Below are positions 27,756-35,906 of a stretch of 64,000 nucleotides of DNA, in pieces. Source of the stretch: Kangiella taiwanensis. GTDB taxonomy: Bacteria; Pseudomonadota; Gammaproteobacteria; Enterobacterales; Kangiellaceae. The notes beneath the pieces were generated by a model. It was not told the DNA's origin and did no database searches. It saw only the letters and a program-made list of their open reading frames with translations. The position numbers and the translations under genes were made by a program. Position 1 is the first letter of the stretch, and each line of letters starts with the position of its first letter. The stretch covers positions 930,001 to 994,000 of the forward strand of contig NZ_JAHCLT010000001.1 of NCBI RefSeq assembly GCF_020005165.1. The letters are read 5' to 3'.

Positions 27756-27784
27756 CTGACAAGCGACGGCCTAACCGTTATAAT
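27756..27784 (+). promoter_or_regulatory. miaE promoter
   Basis: CTGACA (27756-27761), 17-nt spacer, perfect TATAAT (27779-27784), immediately after the tgpA stop and 34 nt before the miaE ATG, followed by a GC-rich discriminator. Confidence 0.7.
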
Positions 27785-27817
27785 GCGGCGCTTTATGTTT
27801 GATTATTTGGCGCCTTC

Positions 27818-28459
27818 ATGACAGAAAAGCTGGCTGAGAAAGCCGTTGATATCAGTCCTATTCAGCAGTTTTTGCACTGTGATACCCCGCAGGCATGGCT
27901 AGAGCATGCTGTTTCAGATTTAGAAACATTACTTATTGACCATGCGCACTGCGAGAAAAAAGCAGCGGCTACTGCGGTCAAATTAATGTTTCGCTACCCT
28001 GAACGCATTGACTTGCTGAAAAAGCTATCGCAATTGATTCGTGAGGAAGTGCTGCATTTTGAGCAAGTCTTAGAGTTCATAGAGCAACAAGGTATTAAAT
28101 ACCGAGCCATCAAACCATCTCGATATGCTGCTGGCTTACATCAGTATGTTGAAAAAGACGAGCCGAACCGGTTTGTTGATAGCTTGATTATCGGCGGCAT
28201 TATCGAAGCTCGCTCCTGTGAGCGCTTTCATGCGCTGGTGCCTTACCTCAAAGATTCGCATCCAGAGTTAGCCAAATATTACCGGTTTTTGTTGAAGTCA
28301 GAGTCGCGTCACTTTATGGATTATATCGATTTGGCAAAGCAGTATGCGAGCGAGTCGATTGAGCAACGCTTACAGTTTTTCTTAACAAAAGAAAAAGAGC
28401 TGATTGAATCGCCAGATCCATTGTTCAGGTTCCACTCTGGCGTTCCTGTATTAGATTAA
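27818..28459 (+). CDS. miaE: tRNA 2-methylthio-N6-isopentenyladenosine-37 hydroxylase MiaE
   Basis: 213 aa. It hydroxylates the isopentenyl group of ms2i6A37 in tRNA, an O2-dependent reaction at a diiron centre. The ferritin-like ligands are visible in order: E in HAHCEKKAA, E-xx-H in REEVLHFEQ, E in IIEARSCER and E-xx-H in SESRHFMDY. The short form (about 200 aa) matches the Pseudomonas type; the enteric one is about 270. The gene has its own consensus promoter and lies 9 nt before pepE. It implies aerobic growth and that miaA/miaB are present elsewhere. Confidence 0.93.
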   Translation: MTEKLAEKAVDISPIQQFLHCDTPQAWLEHAVSDLETLLIDHAHCEKKAAATAVKLMFRYPERIDLLKKLSQLIREEVLHFEQVLEFIEQQGIKYRAIKPSRYAAGLHQYVEKDEPNRFVDSLIIGGIIEARSCERFHALVPYLKDSHPELAKYYRFLLKSESRHFMDYIDLAKQYASESIEQRLQFFLTKEKELIESPDPLFRFHSGVPVLD

Positions 28460-28468
28460 AGGTGGGTT

Positions 28469-29179
28469 ATGTCGAAGAATTTGTTACTGTTAAGTTCATC
28501 AAGAGAAGGGCAAACGGAGTATTTAGAGCACGCTTTGCCAATAATTGATGACTTCTTGAGTAAAGACATTAAAGAAGTCTTATTCATTCCTTACGCGGGT
28601 TTTGCCATGGGCTACGATGCCTATGAAGAAAAAGTTAATCTGCCGTTGCAGACTATTGGCAAAAAAGTGGTTTCGATCCACCGCTTTGATGATCCAGTTA
28701 AAGCGGTGCAGCAAGCTGATGCAGTCGCTATTGGTGGTGGAAATACATTCCATCTGTTGAAAGAGCTGTATGATAACGAGCTAATTGACGCGATTCGTCA
28801 ACGTGTTGCTGAAGGTATGCCTTACATGGGCTGGAGCGCTGGCTCGAATGTTGCCGGCTTAACAATTTGTACCACCAACGATATGCCGATCGTCGAGCCG
28901 AGAAGTTTTAAGGCACTGGCGCTAGTCAATTTTCAGATCAATCCACACTATACAGACTATCAGCCGCCGAACCACAATGGCGAAACACGCGCCGAGCGAT
29001 TGTTCGAATACGTTCGAGCTAACCCACACCGTTATGTCGTAGGTACACGTGAAGGTACAGCCTTGCAACTTAAGGATAATCATTTGACGTTGGTTGGTGA
29101 AAAGCTGGGGTTAGTTTTTCGTGACGGAGAAAAAACACGACCAATCAAATGCAATACTGACATAAGCTGGCTACTTTAG
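28469..29179 (+). CDS. pepE: Dipeptidase E (alpha-aspartyl dipeptidase, family S51)
   Basis: 236 aa, cytoplasmic serine peptidase cleaving Asp-Xaa dipeptides. The triad S123 (GWSAGSN), D138 and H160 has the same relative spacing (15 and 37 residues) as E. coli PepE S120/D135/H157. Other family signatures are AIGGGNTFHLL and the FQINPHYTDYQPP segment. The length agrees with the family (229-240). It is 9 nt after miaE, with GGTGG as ribosome site, so the two are probably co-transcribed. It fits peptide-based nutrition together with the Sap importer. Confidence 0.94.
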   Translation: MSKNLLLLSSSREGQTEYLEHALPIIDDFLSKDIKEVLFIPYAGFAMGYDAYEEKVNLPLQTIGKKVVSIHRFDDPVKAVQQADAVAIGGGNTFHLLKELYDNELIDAIRQRVAEGMPYMGWSAGSNVAGLTICTTNDMPIVEPRSFKALALVNFQINPHYTDYQPPNHNGETRAERLFEYVRANPHRYVVGTREGTALQLKDNHLTLVGEKLGLVFRDGEKTRPIKCNTDISWLL

Positions 29180-29256
29180 TTGCAATAATGACTTAAGTGG
29201 TTGGATTTGTTGAAATAATTCTTCCTTCTATCACCCGAATGGGCTAGTGTGAAATC

Positions 29257-29296
29257 ACCATGGAAGGTGATAATAAAAAGCGATACCTTCCATGGT
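29257..29296 (+). promoter_or_regulatory. Long-arm hairpin in the leader of the CxxCH protein gene
   Basis: A perfect 12-bp inverted repeat (29257-29268 and 29285-29296) encloses a 16-nt A-rich loop. No T-run follows, so it is not an ordinary terminator. It ends 30 nt before the ATG at 29326 and about 17 nt before its Shine-Dalgarno. It may be an mRNA-stability element, a protein-binding site, or the end of the pepE transcript. Confidence 0.5.
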
Positions 29297-29325
29297 ATTA
29301 CTTTATAGCACTGAAGGAGATAACA

Positions 29326-30870
29326 ATGAAGAGATCCATTTTGGCATTGATGTCGTTGGCTTTGACGACATCAAGCATAACAACGATTGCAGGAAGTAAT
29401 CACAGTAATGAGAACTTAGTTGGGAAGGTTCCGTTTCTGACCTCAACCTCAATAGATTTTAGCGACGCAAATTCCCCCATCCATCCTTTTACCAATTCTG
29501 CGCTACCCAATCCACCTGATAATGTTTACGACGGCAACTTGTTTCAATTGCGTCATGATTATCCAAGCACAGCAGCGGTAAAAACATCACCGCCTTGGAA
29601 AAAAGTCACCAATAATGGGCCAATCACACAGCAAAATGCTATGGCCTATGTGGAAGCTTTGAAGAGTTATGTCACTGATGATATGCGTAAGTTGCTTTTC
29701 GATTACGATAATTGGAATGCAAGCCAAGAACCTTGGTGGCAGTCAATTTGGTTAGGTACGGAGCGTGAGCCTATCCATGGCTTTTATGTCGGCTCTGGAT
29801 TCCCCGCGGGCACCTTGACGCATCAAAAGCTTGATTTGACGACATACGTATTGACTCTTTACGACAACACCGCAGCCGCGACCTTGGGCAATATTTGGGG
29901 AACCACGCTTGAACAAGCCTACGCCCCCAACATTACCAACCCTGGTGCTCAATACGCTGAAGGGAGTGTGATCGTTAAGTTTGCGTTCGTGACACCCTGC
30001 GGCGCTGATTGGTCACCAATGGAAGGGACCGCAATGCTCCCTATTTACGCGCCTTTGAACGCAAGTAATGGCTCAGGGAATAACCCTGATAAGTCACAGT
30101 GCCCTAATAATGGTTCCGCAGGCTCGGTGTCTGAGCCATCGCTGACCAATATTTACTTAATGCAGTTCGATATTATTGTTAAGGATAGCGAAGCGGCACC
30201 TGAAACCGGCTGGGTATTCTCGACGTTGATCTATGACAAGAATGCTCCAGGTGACGACTCATGGGATAAAATGGTGCCGTTGGGCGCGACATGGGGCGGT
30301 AATCCAGATGTGATTAATACATCAAGCTCTGCCTTAACGCCGCCAGCGCAGGTCAATACCAAGCTTACTCAAAACTGGATTAATATGAACACGCCAGAGT
30401 ACGCACGCTCTACGCTTGGTTGGGACGGTCGTTTATCGGGACCTAACGATGGCGCGGTAGTGACGCCAGCTTGGGCTGGTGGCCATTATTACCCAGCAGG
30501 TCTATCAACAGCAGGCTGCTTAGGCTGCCACAGCTCAGCGCAATACAATCCGAAAAGCTTAACTACGGATCAGCCAAACATGATGTCTTTCCTGCTACCA
30601 TCGACTACGCAACCACCACAAGCCAGTGCGCCACCGCTGTCCAGCGGCCCAAAGAGTGGTTTGGTGCTTACCGAGCCAGGTTCTGCGCTATGGATGAAGT
30701 GGTTCCAAAGCCGTGCAGGTAACGAGCCGATGGACCCGAAGCAGGTGGCCTTGGATTACGATATGGTCACCGCGTTTAAGGCGATTCCGATGTGGCAGGC
30801 AGCTTTAAATGCCATGAACCAAGAAGACTCAATGAAAGTTAACGCATCTTTGAAGCGAAAAGCTCATTAG
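29326..30870 (+). CDS. Secreted protein with a single CxxCH haem-type motif, function unknown
   Basis: 514 aa from the ATG at 29326, which has AAGGAG 7 nt upstream and opens a signal peptide (MKRSILALMSLALTTSSITTIAG). A long N-terminal part rich in Trp, Asn, Pro and Gly has segments such as WWQSIWLGTEREPIHGF and WVFSTLIYDKNAPGDD. Near residue 402 there is one c-type haem attachment motif, GCLGCHSS, followed by a Pro-rich linker and MKWFQSRAGNEPM, where a Met could be the distal ligand. I do not recognise the family. It looks like a periplasmic or secreted monohaem cytochrome-fold protein attached to a large unknown domain. The DUF924 gene starts 2 nt after its stop. Confidence 0.7.
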   Translation: MKRSILALMSLALTTSSITTIAGSNHSNENLVGKVPFLTSTSIDFSDANSPIHPFTNSALPNPPDNVYDGNLFQLRHDYPSTAAVKTSPPWKKVTNNGPITQQNAMAYVEALKSYVTDDMRKLLFDYDNWNASQEPWWQSIWLGTEREPIHGFYVGSGFPAGTLTHQKLDLTTYVLTLYDNTAAATLGNIWGTTLEQAYAPNITNPGAQYAEGSVIVKFAFVTPCGADWSPMEGTAMLPIYAPLNASNGSGNNPDKSQCPNNGSAGSVSEPSLTNIYLMQFDIIVKDSEAAPETGWVFSTLIYDKNAPGDDSWDKMVPLGATWGGNPDVINTSSSALTPPAQVNTKLTQNWINMNTPEYARSTLGWDGRLSGPNDGAVVTPAWAGGHYYPAGLSTAGCLGCHSSAQYNPKSLTTDQPNMMSFLLPSTTQPPQASAPPLSSGPKSGLVLTEPGSALWMKWFQSRAGNEPMDPKQVALDYDMVTAFKAIPMWQAALNAMNQEDSMKVNASLKRKAH

Positions 30871-30872
30871 TC

Positions 30873-31454
30873 ATGCCTCTCGAACATGCTTATTATCAAG
30901 AGCTAACCGAAGAGGTCATTACCTTTTGGTTTGGTGCACCCGACTCAGCCGAGTTGGGTGCCAATCGCGCGATTTGGTTTGATTCGAATCCAGCTTTTGA
31001 TGACGAAGTCCGCCAGCGTTTTGGGGAAGCCAATCAGCAAGCCGCTGCTGGTCAACTGGATGCCATGATGCAAACTCAACGAGGCTCGCTAGCGTTAATT
31101 ATTTTACTGGATCAGTTTTCGAGGAATATTTATCGAGGGCAAGCAGAAGCTTTTGCTAACGATGCTAAAGCTAGACAGGTTGCAGAGAATGCACTAAATA
31201 AAAACTTTGACCAAGGGCTGTTAACGGTTCAACGCAAGTTTATGTATCTTCCTTTTGAACATGCAGAAGATCTTGCTTTACAAGATCGAAGCGTTCAATT
31301 GTTTATTAATTTGGGCGATAGCAACTCGACCAGTCATGCCTTGTGTCACCGTGATCAAATCATTCGTTTTGGACGCTTCCCTGATCGGAATAAAGCGTTA
31401 GGCCGGAAAAGTACCTTGGCAGAGCAGAGGTTTTTAGAAAAGCCTTTTTGTTAG
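30873..31454 (+). CDS. DUF924 family protein
   Basis: 193 aa, soluble. The family is recognised from FWFGAPDSAELG near the start, IWFDSNPAFDDEVRQRF, LIILLDQFSRNIYRG (near 72-86), MYLPFEHAEDLALQDRSV and the closing RFGRFPDRNKALGRKST. The fold is TPR-like and helical, and its role is unknown. It starts 2 nt after the preceding stop with no clear ribosome site of its own, suggesting translational coupling. The next gene is convergent. Confidence 0.88.
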   Translation: MPLEHAYYQELTEEVITFWFGAPDSAELGANRAIWFDSNPAFDDEVRQRFGEANQQAAAGQLDAMMQTQRGSLALIILLDQFSRNIYRGQAEAFANDAKARQVAENALNKNFDQGLLTVQRKFMYLPFEHAEDLALQDRSVQLFINLGDSNSTSHALCHRDQIIRFGRFPDRNKALGRKSTLAEQRFLEKPFC

Positions 31455-31468
31455 TTTTACATTCGCAC

Positions 31469-31493
31469 AAAAAAGCCAGCGTTTAGCTGGCTT
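31469..31493 (-). terminator. lpxH terminator overlapping its last codons
   Basis: Arms 31486-31493 and 31473-31480 form an 8-bp stem; the minus strand continues into T6. The lpxH stop codon (31483-31485) is in the loop, so the left arm is coding sequence. It may also end the convergent DUF924 transcript weakly. Confidence 0.8.
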
Positions 31494-32205
31494 CAAAATA
31501 GTGCTCGGTGACCGAATCACCCTCAATCGTCAGGTAATGACCTTTCTCACCCCAGTCGCTAAGGACAATGCGTTGACAATGTTTGCCATCGACCTCAATG
31601 TCATGAAAGTCTGGACGGTGAGTGTGCCCATGAATTAATACCTGCGCTTTGTGGTCTTTCAGAACTTCTTCAACCGCTTGCGGATGAACGTCTGTAATGG
31701 CGCTGGCCTTGTTTTCTTGAGCTTCGCGACTTTTACGACGTAAGTCAGCCGCGATACCTCTGCGTACTTCTAGCGGTTGTGACAATAGCTGTTGTTGCCA
31801 CTGCTCAGAACGCACCATTTCACGAAACTGCATGTATTCTTTATCATCCCAGCATAGGCTGTCGCCATGCATCATAATGGCTTGTTTATCGCCAAGCTGG
31901 ATAGGGTGCACTTCGGGTAATAGCTCGCCACCTGTTTTTTGAGCGAATGTATCGCCTAACAAGAAATCACGGTTTCCGTGCTGGAAGTACAACTTATTGC
32001 CACTGTCAGAGTAAGCTCTGAAGAGTGCGATAGTCGACTCAACAAATGCAGAGTCATCATCATCGCCAATCCAGCTTTCGTATAAATCACCAAGCACATA
32101 CAGTTCGTTAGACTGTGGCGCGATTTCCTGCATAAAATGCTCAAAGAGCGCCGTTAAGTCTGGGCGCTCTTCGCAAAGGTGTAGATCGGATATTACTAAC
32201 GTCAT
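31483..32205 (-). CDS. lpxH: UDP-2,3-diacylglucosamine diphosphatase LpxH
   Basis: 240 aa, peripheral membrane metallophosphoesterase that hydrolyses UDP-2,3-diacylglucosamine to lipid X and UMP, the fourth step of lipid A synthesis. Metal ligands lie in SDLHL (residues 6-10), VLGDLYESW, HGNRDFLLGD, MMHGDSL and HGHTHRP, all in the order of the calcineurin-like fold. The length equals E. coli LpxH (240). It is 2 nt downstream of ppiB on the same strand; the ppiB-lpxH pair is conserved in gammaproteobacteria. Confidence 0.95.
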   Translation of the reverse strand: MTLVISDLHLCEERPDLTALFEHFMQEIAPQSNELYVLGDLYESWIGDDDDSAFVESTIALFRAYSDSGNKLYFQHGNRDFLLGDTFAQKTGGELLPEVHPIQLGDKQAIMMHGDSLCWDDKEYMQFREMVRSEQWQQQLLSQPLEVRRGIAADLRRKSREAQENKASAITDVHPQAVEEVLKDHKAQVLIHGHTHRPDFHDIEVDGKHCQRIVLSDWGEKGHYLTIEGDSVTEHYFEAS

Positions 32206-32207
32206 AC

Positions 32208-32714
32208 TTATCCGTTAATCTCAGCTTTCTCGATAAGCACTGTCTCAGTCGGAACATCTTGGTGCATGCTGTAACTGCCTGTAGGAACCTCTTTAATAGC
32301 GTTAACCACGTCCATACCTTCAGTGACTTTACCGAAAACACAGTAACCCCAGCCGTTCATAGACTCATTTTTAAAGTTCAGGAAGTCGTTGTCATTAACG
32401 TTGATAAAGAACTGACATGAGGCTGAGTGAGGCTCCATGGTGCGGGCCATGGCTACGGTACCAACTTCATTACTTAAACCGTTGTTGGCTTCGTTAGCGA
32501 TAGGCTCTTTAGTCTCTTTTTGCTCCATATCCGCAGTAAAACCGCCGCCCTGAATCATAAAGTTAGGAATCACGCGGTGGAAAATCGTACCGTCATAGTG
32601 ACCTTCTTCAACATAGCTCAAGAAATTTTTAACCGTTTCAGGCGCTTTGTCTTGATATAGCTCAAGAGTGATGTCGCCGTGGTTAGTGGTGAATGTGACC
32701 GTAGGATTGCTCAT
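32208..32714 (-). CDS. ppiB: Peptidyl-prolyl cis-trans isomerase B (cyclophilin)
   Basis: 168 aa, no signal peptide, therefore the cytoplasmic cyclophilin. Active-site segments are [13 protein letters not shown] (catalytic Arg), [17 protein letters not shown] and the WGYCVFGKV strand. The length agrees with E. coli PpiB (164). It is divergent from cysS, as in related genomes, and 2 nt ahead of lpxH, so the two share a transcript. Confidence 0.95.
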   Translation of the reverse strand: MSNPTVTFTTNHGDITLELYQDKAPETVKNFLSYVEEGHYDGTIFHRVIPNFMIQGGGFTADMEQKETKEPIANEANNGLSNEVGTVAMARTMEPHSASCQFFINVNDNDFLNFKNESMNGWGYCVFGKVTEGMDVVNAIKEVPTGSYSMHQDVPTETVLIEKAEING

Positions 32715-32793
32715 GGGGATTTCCTCAAAATTAGTGATTTAGCCTTGTTTAAGCTAGCCTGCACGTAACTTGAACGCTACAATGCTAGGCTGT

Positions 32794-32821
32794 TTGGCGC
32801 ATATGATACTTATTTTAGTAT
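32794..32821 (+). promoter_or_regulatory. Possible cysS promoter
   Basis: TTGGCG (32794-32799), 16-nt spacer, TAGTAT (32816-32821); both boxes match only partly. It stands about 57 nt before the cysS ATG in the ppiB-cysS divergent region. Confidence 0.35.
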
Positions 32822-32878
32822 TAAATTGCGATTTTAGCGAAAAATAGTCGACATAGAAAAGTCAGAAGAGAAGTGAGC

Positions 32879-34276
32879 ATGTTACAGATTTTCAACAACT
32901 TAACCCGTCAAAAAGAACCTTTTAAGCCATTAGAAGAAGGCAAGGTATCCATGTATGTGTGTGGCGTGACGGTTTATGATCTGTGTCATATTGGACATGC
33001 GCGTACTTATGCGGCTTTTGACGTGATTAATCGCTATTTGAAGTTTAAAGGTTATGACGTCAACTATGTTCGCAACATCACGGATATTGACGACAAAATC
33101 ATTAATCGCGCCAATGAAACTGACCAAGCATTTGAGGATGTGACGAAAAAGTTTATTGGCGAAATGTATCAAGACTTTGATGCCATTGGCCTTCAACGTC
33201 CAGATATTGAGCCTCGTGCCACTGCTACTATGGCTGAAATCATCGAGATGAATCAAACTTTGATTGAAAAGGGCGCGGCGTATGCCACGGAAGATGGTGA
33301 TGTCTATTTCCATGTTCCTGCTTATGATGATTACGGCAAATTAAGTCGCCAAGACTTAACCCAGCTCAATGCGGGTGAGCGTATTGATGTGCGTGACTCG
33401 AAAAAAGATCCTATGGACTTTGCCTTATGGAAAGCGGCAAAGCCGGGTGAGCCTTCGTGGGATTCGCCATGGGGTAAAGGTCGTCCTGGTTGGCATATTG
33501 AATGTTCTGCCATGAGCAAAAAGTGCTTAGGTGAAACTTTTGATATTCATGGTGGTGGCTCGGACTTACAGTTCCCACACCATGAAAACGAAATCGCTCA
33601 GTCGGAATGTGCTAACGGTTGCACATTCGCCAATACTTGGATTCACACGGGTATGGTGCAAGTGGATAAAGAAAAGATGTCAAAATCGCTTGGTAATTTT
33701 TTCACCATCCGCGATGTACTGAAACAGTACCGCGCGGAATCCGTGCGCTATTTCTTGATGAGCGGACATTACCGTAGTCAGTTAAGTTATACGCAGGCTA
33801 ATATTGAATCTGCTGACGCCAGTTTAGAGCGCTTGTACACGGCACTAAGAGGTGTGGATTTATCGCAAGCCACAGGCGAGTCTTTGGACATTATGGAAAA
33901 AGCACAAACTGATTTTGTCAAAGCGATGGATGATGATTTTAATGTGCCAGAAGCCATGCCTGTGTTGTTTGACTTAGCCAAAGAAGTAAACCGCCTGAAA
34001 GCTAGCGACATGCCAAAAGCGGCAACTATCGCGGTGAAACTGAAAGAGCTCGCTGGCGTGTTGAGTTTGTTGCAGCAAGATCCTGAAGAGTTCTTAAAGT
34101 CTGCTGCTGGTGACAGCGATGTGTCAGATGACGAAATTGATGCCTTGATCCAACAGCGTCTACAAGCTCGCGCCGATAAAAACTGGGCGCTTGCCGATAA
34201 AATTCGAGACCAACTTAATGCTCTGAATATTGAGCTAGAAGATGGCTCGGGTGGTACCAGTTGGCGTCGGAAGTAG
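32879..34276 (+). CDS. cysS: Cysteinyl-tRNA synthetase
   Basis: 465 aa class I synthetase charging tRNA-Cys. The ATG at 32879 gives the usual [15 protein letters not shown] start; a GTG two codons upstream is less likely. Signatures are [10 protein letters not shown] (zinc-binding Cys), HIGH in CHIGHARTY, the [11 protein letters not shown] zinc region, [17 protein letters not shown] and KMSKS in [12 protein letters not shown]. The length is normal (E. coli 461). It belongs to the conserved ppiB-cysS-folD neighbourhood, but here folD is about 4.4 kb away. Confidence 0.97.
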   Translation: MLQIFNNLTRQKEPFKPLEEGKVSMYVCGVTVYDLCHIGHARTYAAFDVINRYLKFKGYDVNYVRNITDIDDKIINRANETDQAFEDVTKKFIGEMYQDFDAIGLQRPDIEPRATATMAEIIEMNQTLIEKGAAYATEDGDVYFHVPAYDDYGKLSRQDLTQLNAGERIDVRDSKKDPMDFALWKAAKPGEPSWDSPWGKGRPGWHIECSAMSKKCLGETFDIHGGGSDLQFPHHENEIAQSECANGCTFANTWIHTGMVQVDKEKMSKSLGNFFTIRDVLKQYRAESVRYFLMSGHYRSQLSYTQANIESADASLERLYTALRGVDLSQATGESLDIMEKAQTDFVKAMDDDFNVPEAMPVLFDLAKEVNRLKASDMPKAATIAVKLKELAGVLSLLQQDPEEFLKSAAGDSDVSDDEIDALIQQRLQARADKNWALADKIRDQLNALNIELEDGSGGTSWRRK

Positions 34277-34291
34277 TCGTAATTAACTTAT

Positions 34292-34366
34292 TGTCATTCC
34301 GTACCACGATACGGAATCTAGGTTTTTAATTTCTGGATACCGCGGTTTAACCGCGGTATGGCAAAA
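34292..34366 (+). repeat. REP-like intergenic repeat with two hairpins
   Basis: Two stem-loops lie in tandem: TTCCGTA/TACGGAA (34297-34316), then a nearly perfect palindrome at 34337-34359 with 11-bp arms and a single central base. The order TCATTCC, GGAATCTAG, short AT spacer, CTGGATACC, GGTATGGCA resembles the common TCATTCC-GGAATC-CTGGAT-type dispersed repeat of many proteobacteria. Only one copy is present in this window, so dispersal is not shown. It lies between the convergent cysS and HTH genes and may also act as a bidirectional terminator. Confidence 0.55.
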
Positions 34367-34377
34367 TGATGAATAAA

Positions 34378-35112
34378 TCACCGCCGTAAATCATTAAATA
34401 CCGATAACTCCCAATTTCGTAATCCAACCACTAAGCTTGTCCCTTTCTTGTGATCCAAGGATAGACTTTTGTCTTGGCGTAACTGTTGTCGGTAAGTCGT
34501 GCCAAGCTCTTCAATTAATCCCTGAATCTTTTTGTTGGATTCGTCGCTCAGCATGCCTGAAATAAACAAAATCTTTTCCGTGGGTTGATCAAAACGTGAG
34601 TTAAAAAATTCACTTTGAATGTGGTCTGCGAAGAACTTGCGTACTGGGCCATCCGTTTGCCATTTAAAATGTGGGCTTACTCTTTGCCGTATCCGGTTAT
34701 TGGGGAGCAGCTCAATGAAATGTATGCGATCCAGTTTGGCTAAGTACCGAATCAGTTGATGTTCTGTAAACTGGTAGCGCGCTAACATATCCTCGAAAGT
34801 CCAGTCTGATAAACAGAGCTGAGCCACTAATAATAATCTGAAATCTGTGATCAGTTCTTTTTCTTGCTCTGAGGTAAGTTCTGAAATGTTATGCTGCTGA
34901 TTTTGTGCACTTTGCGCCAGTTGCAGAATATCCATGTGAAGTAGGTTGCAAATCGTTTCTAAACGTTCCAAAGAGAGCTTATTTTGTGAAAACATCCGCT
35001 TAACGTTGGCTTCGCTCATGGATAAGTGCTTGGCCAAGTCCTTATAAGTCACACCTTGGCTGCGCAGGTGTTGTTTTAACGTTTCTATGAGCTGTGTCGT
35101 TTGTCGACTCAT
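34378..35112 (-). CDS. XRE-type HTH transcriptional regulator
   Basis: 244 aa. The N-terminal Cro/CI-type HTH covers about residues 8-65 (TYKDLAKHLSMSEANVKRMF, with recognition helix SEANVKRMF). The C-terminal 170 residues show no known ligand domain that I can name; helices with DFRLLLVAQLCLSDWTFEDM and FFADHIQSEFFNSRF suggest oligomerisation or a sensing fold. It is divergent from the lipid-gene set at 35284; inverted and direct repeats in the shared region make it a candidate regulator of that set or of itself. Convergent with cysS across the REP-like element. Confidence 0.8.
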   Translation of the reverse strand: MSRQTTQLIETLKQHLRSQGVTYKDLAKHLSMSEANVKRMFSQNKLSLERLETICNLLHMDILQLAQSAQNQQHNISELTSEQEKELITDFRLLLVAQLCLSDWTFEDMLARYQFTEHQLIRYLAKLDRIHFIELLPNNRIRQRVSPHFKWQTDGPVRKFFADHIQSEFFNSRFDQPTEKILFISGMLSDESNKKIQGLIEELGTTYRQQLRQDKSLSLDHKKGTSLVVGLRNWELSVFNDLRR

Positions 35113-35143
35113 CGCGGTTACCTTGGCTGTGTGTTAGGGTGAA

Positions 35144-35164
35144 AAGTATATTAATACGATACTT
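35144..35164. promoter_or_regulatory. Inverted repeat between the HTH regulator and the lipid genes
   Basis: AAGTAT (35144-35149) and ATACTT (35159-35164) form a 6-bp dyad with 9-nt spacing, roughly 15-bp centre-to-centre, in an AT-rich stretch just upstream of the regulator start. Candidate operator only. Confidence 0.3.
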
Positions 35165-35283
35165 TAGGCTTACTTTATGGCGACTATAGCACAAAAGGTC
35201 GTCTTTTGATCGTCTTTGTGGGAAGTTGGCATCATCAAAACTTAGTTATGGCGCGAGAACAGCGCGCAAGAAAAGGATTCAAT

Positions 35284-35874
35284 ATGATTTCAGTTTATCA
35301 ACTTAAACCCAAGTTCCAGCAGCTTTTACGTCCGCTAACTAACGGTCTAGCCAAAGCTGGCATCACAGCTAATCAAGTAACGGTTTTCGCAATGCTTCTA
35401 AGCATAGCGACAGGTGCTGTGGTTGTGTGGCAACAAAGTTTAGTGTGGTTTTATCTGCTACCTGTCGTGTTATTTGTACGCATGGCACTCAATGCAATCG
35501 ATGGCATGTTGGCGCGTGAGCATAACCAGAAATCAAAGTTAGGGGCTTACCTGAATGAGCTAGGCGATGTGGTGTCTGACGTCGCCTTGTTGTTGCCTTT
35601 ATTTATGGTGCCAAACATTTCGCCATGGTTCATCGGTGCCTTTATTTTTATGGCTGTACTGGTTGAGTTTGTCGGTGTTATCGCACCCATGGTGGGTAAA
35701 GAGCGTCAATATCAAGGGCCTATGGGGAAAAGTGATCGAGCATTAGTGTTAGGTCTATTAGGAATTGTATTACCGCTTTGGCCGGCGGTGAGCAGTTATC
35801 TTAATTATGTGCTGATGGGTGTGGTTGCGCTATCGGTGTTAACAATGATTAACCGCATCAAAGCAGCGCTTTAA
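35284..35874 (+). CDS. CDP-alcohol phosphatidyltransferase, YnbA-like
   Basis: 196 aa from the ATG at 35284, where AAGGA stands 7 nt before; an upstream in-frame TTG (35206) has no such site. The family motif reads NAIDGMLAR, 8 residues, G-AYL-N-ELG-D, so the usual first and third Asp of DxxDGxxAR-x8-GxxxDxxxD are Asn. I recall the same changes in E. coli YnbA, so this appears to be a subfamily trait. About five TM helices. Such enzymes transfer a phosphatidyl group from CDP-diacylglycerol to an alcohol; the acceptor is unknown. It leads an operon with a CdsA-like enzyme and an acyltransferase. Confidence 0.85.
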   Translation: MISVYQLKPKFQQLLRPLTNGLAKAGITANQVTVFAMLLSIATGAVVVWQQSLVWFYLLPVVLFVRMALNAIDGMLAREHNQKSKLGAYLNELGDVVSDVALLLPLFMVPNISPWFIGAFIFMAVLVEFVGVIAPMVGKERQYQGPMGKSDRALVLGLLGIVLPLWPAVSSYLNYVLMGVVALSVLTMINRIKAAL

Positions 35875-35906
35875 AAGCGGACAAAAAGAATTCTAAGGAG
35901 AACGTT

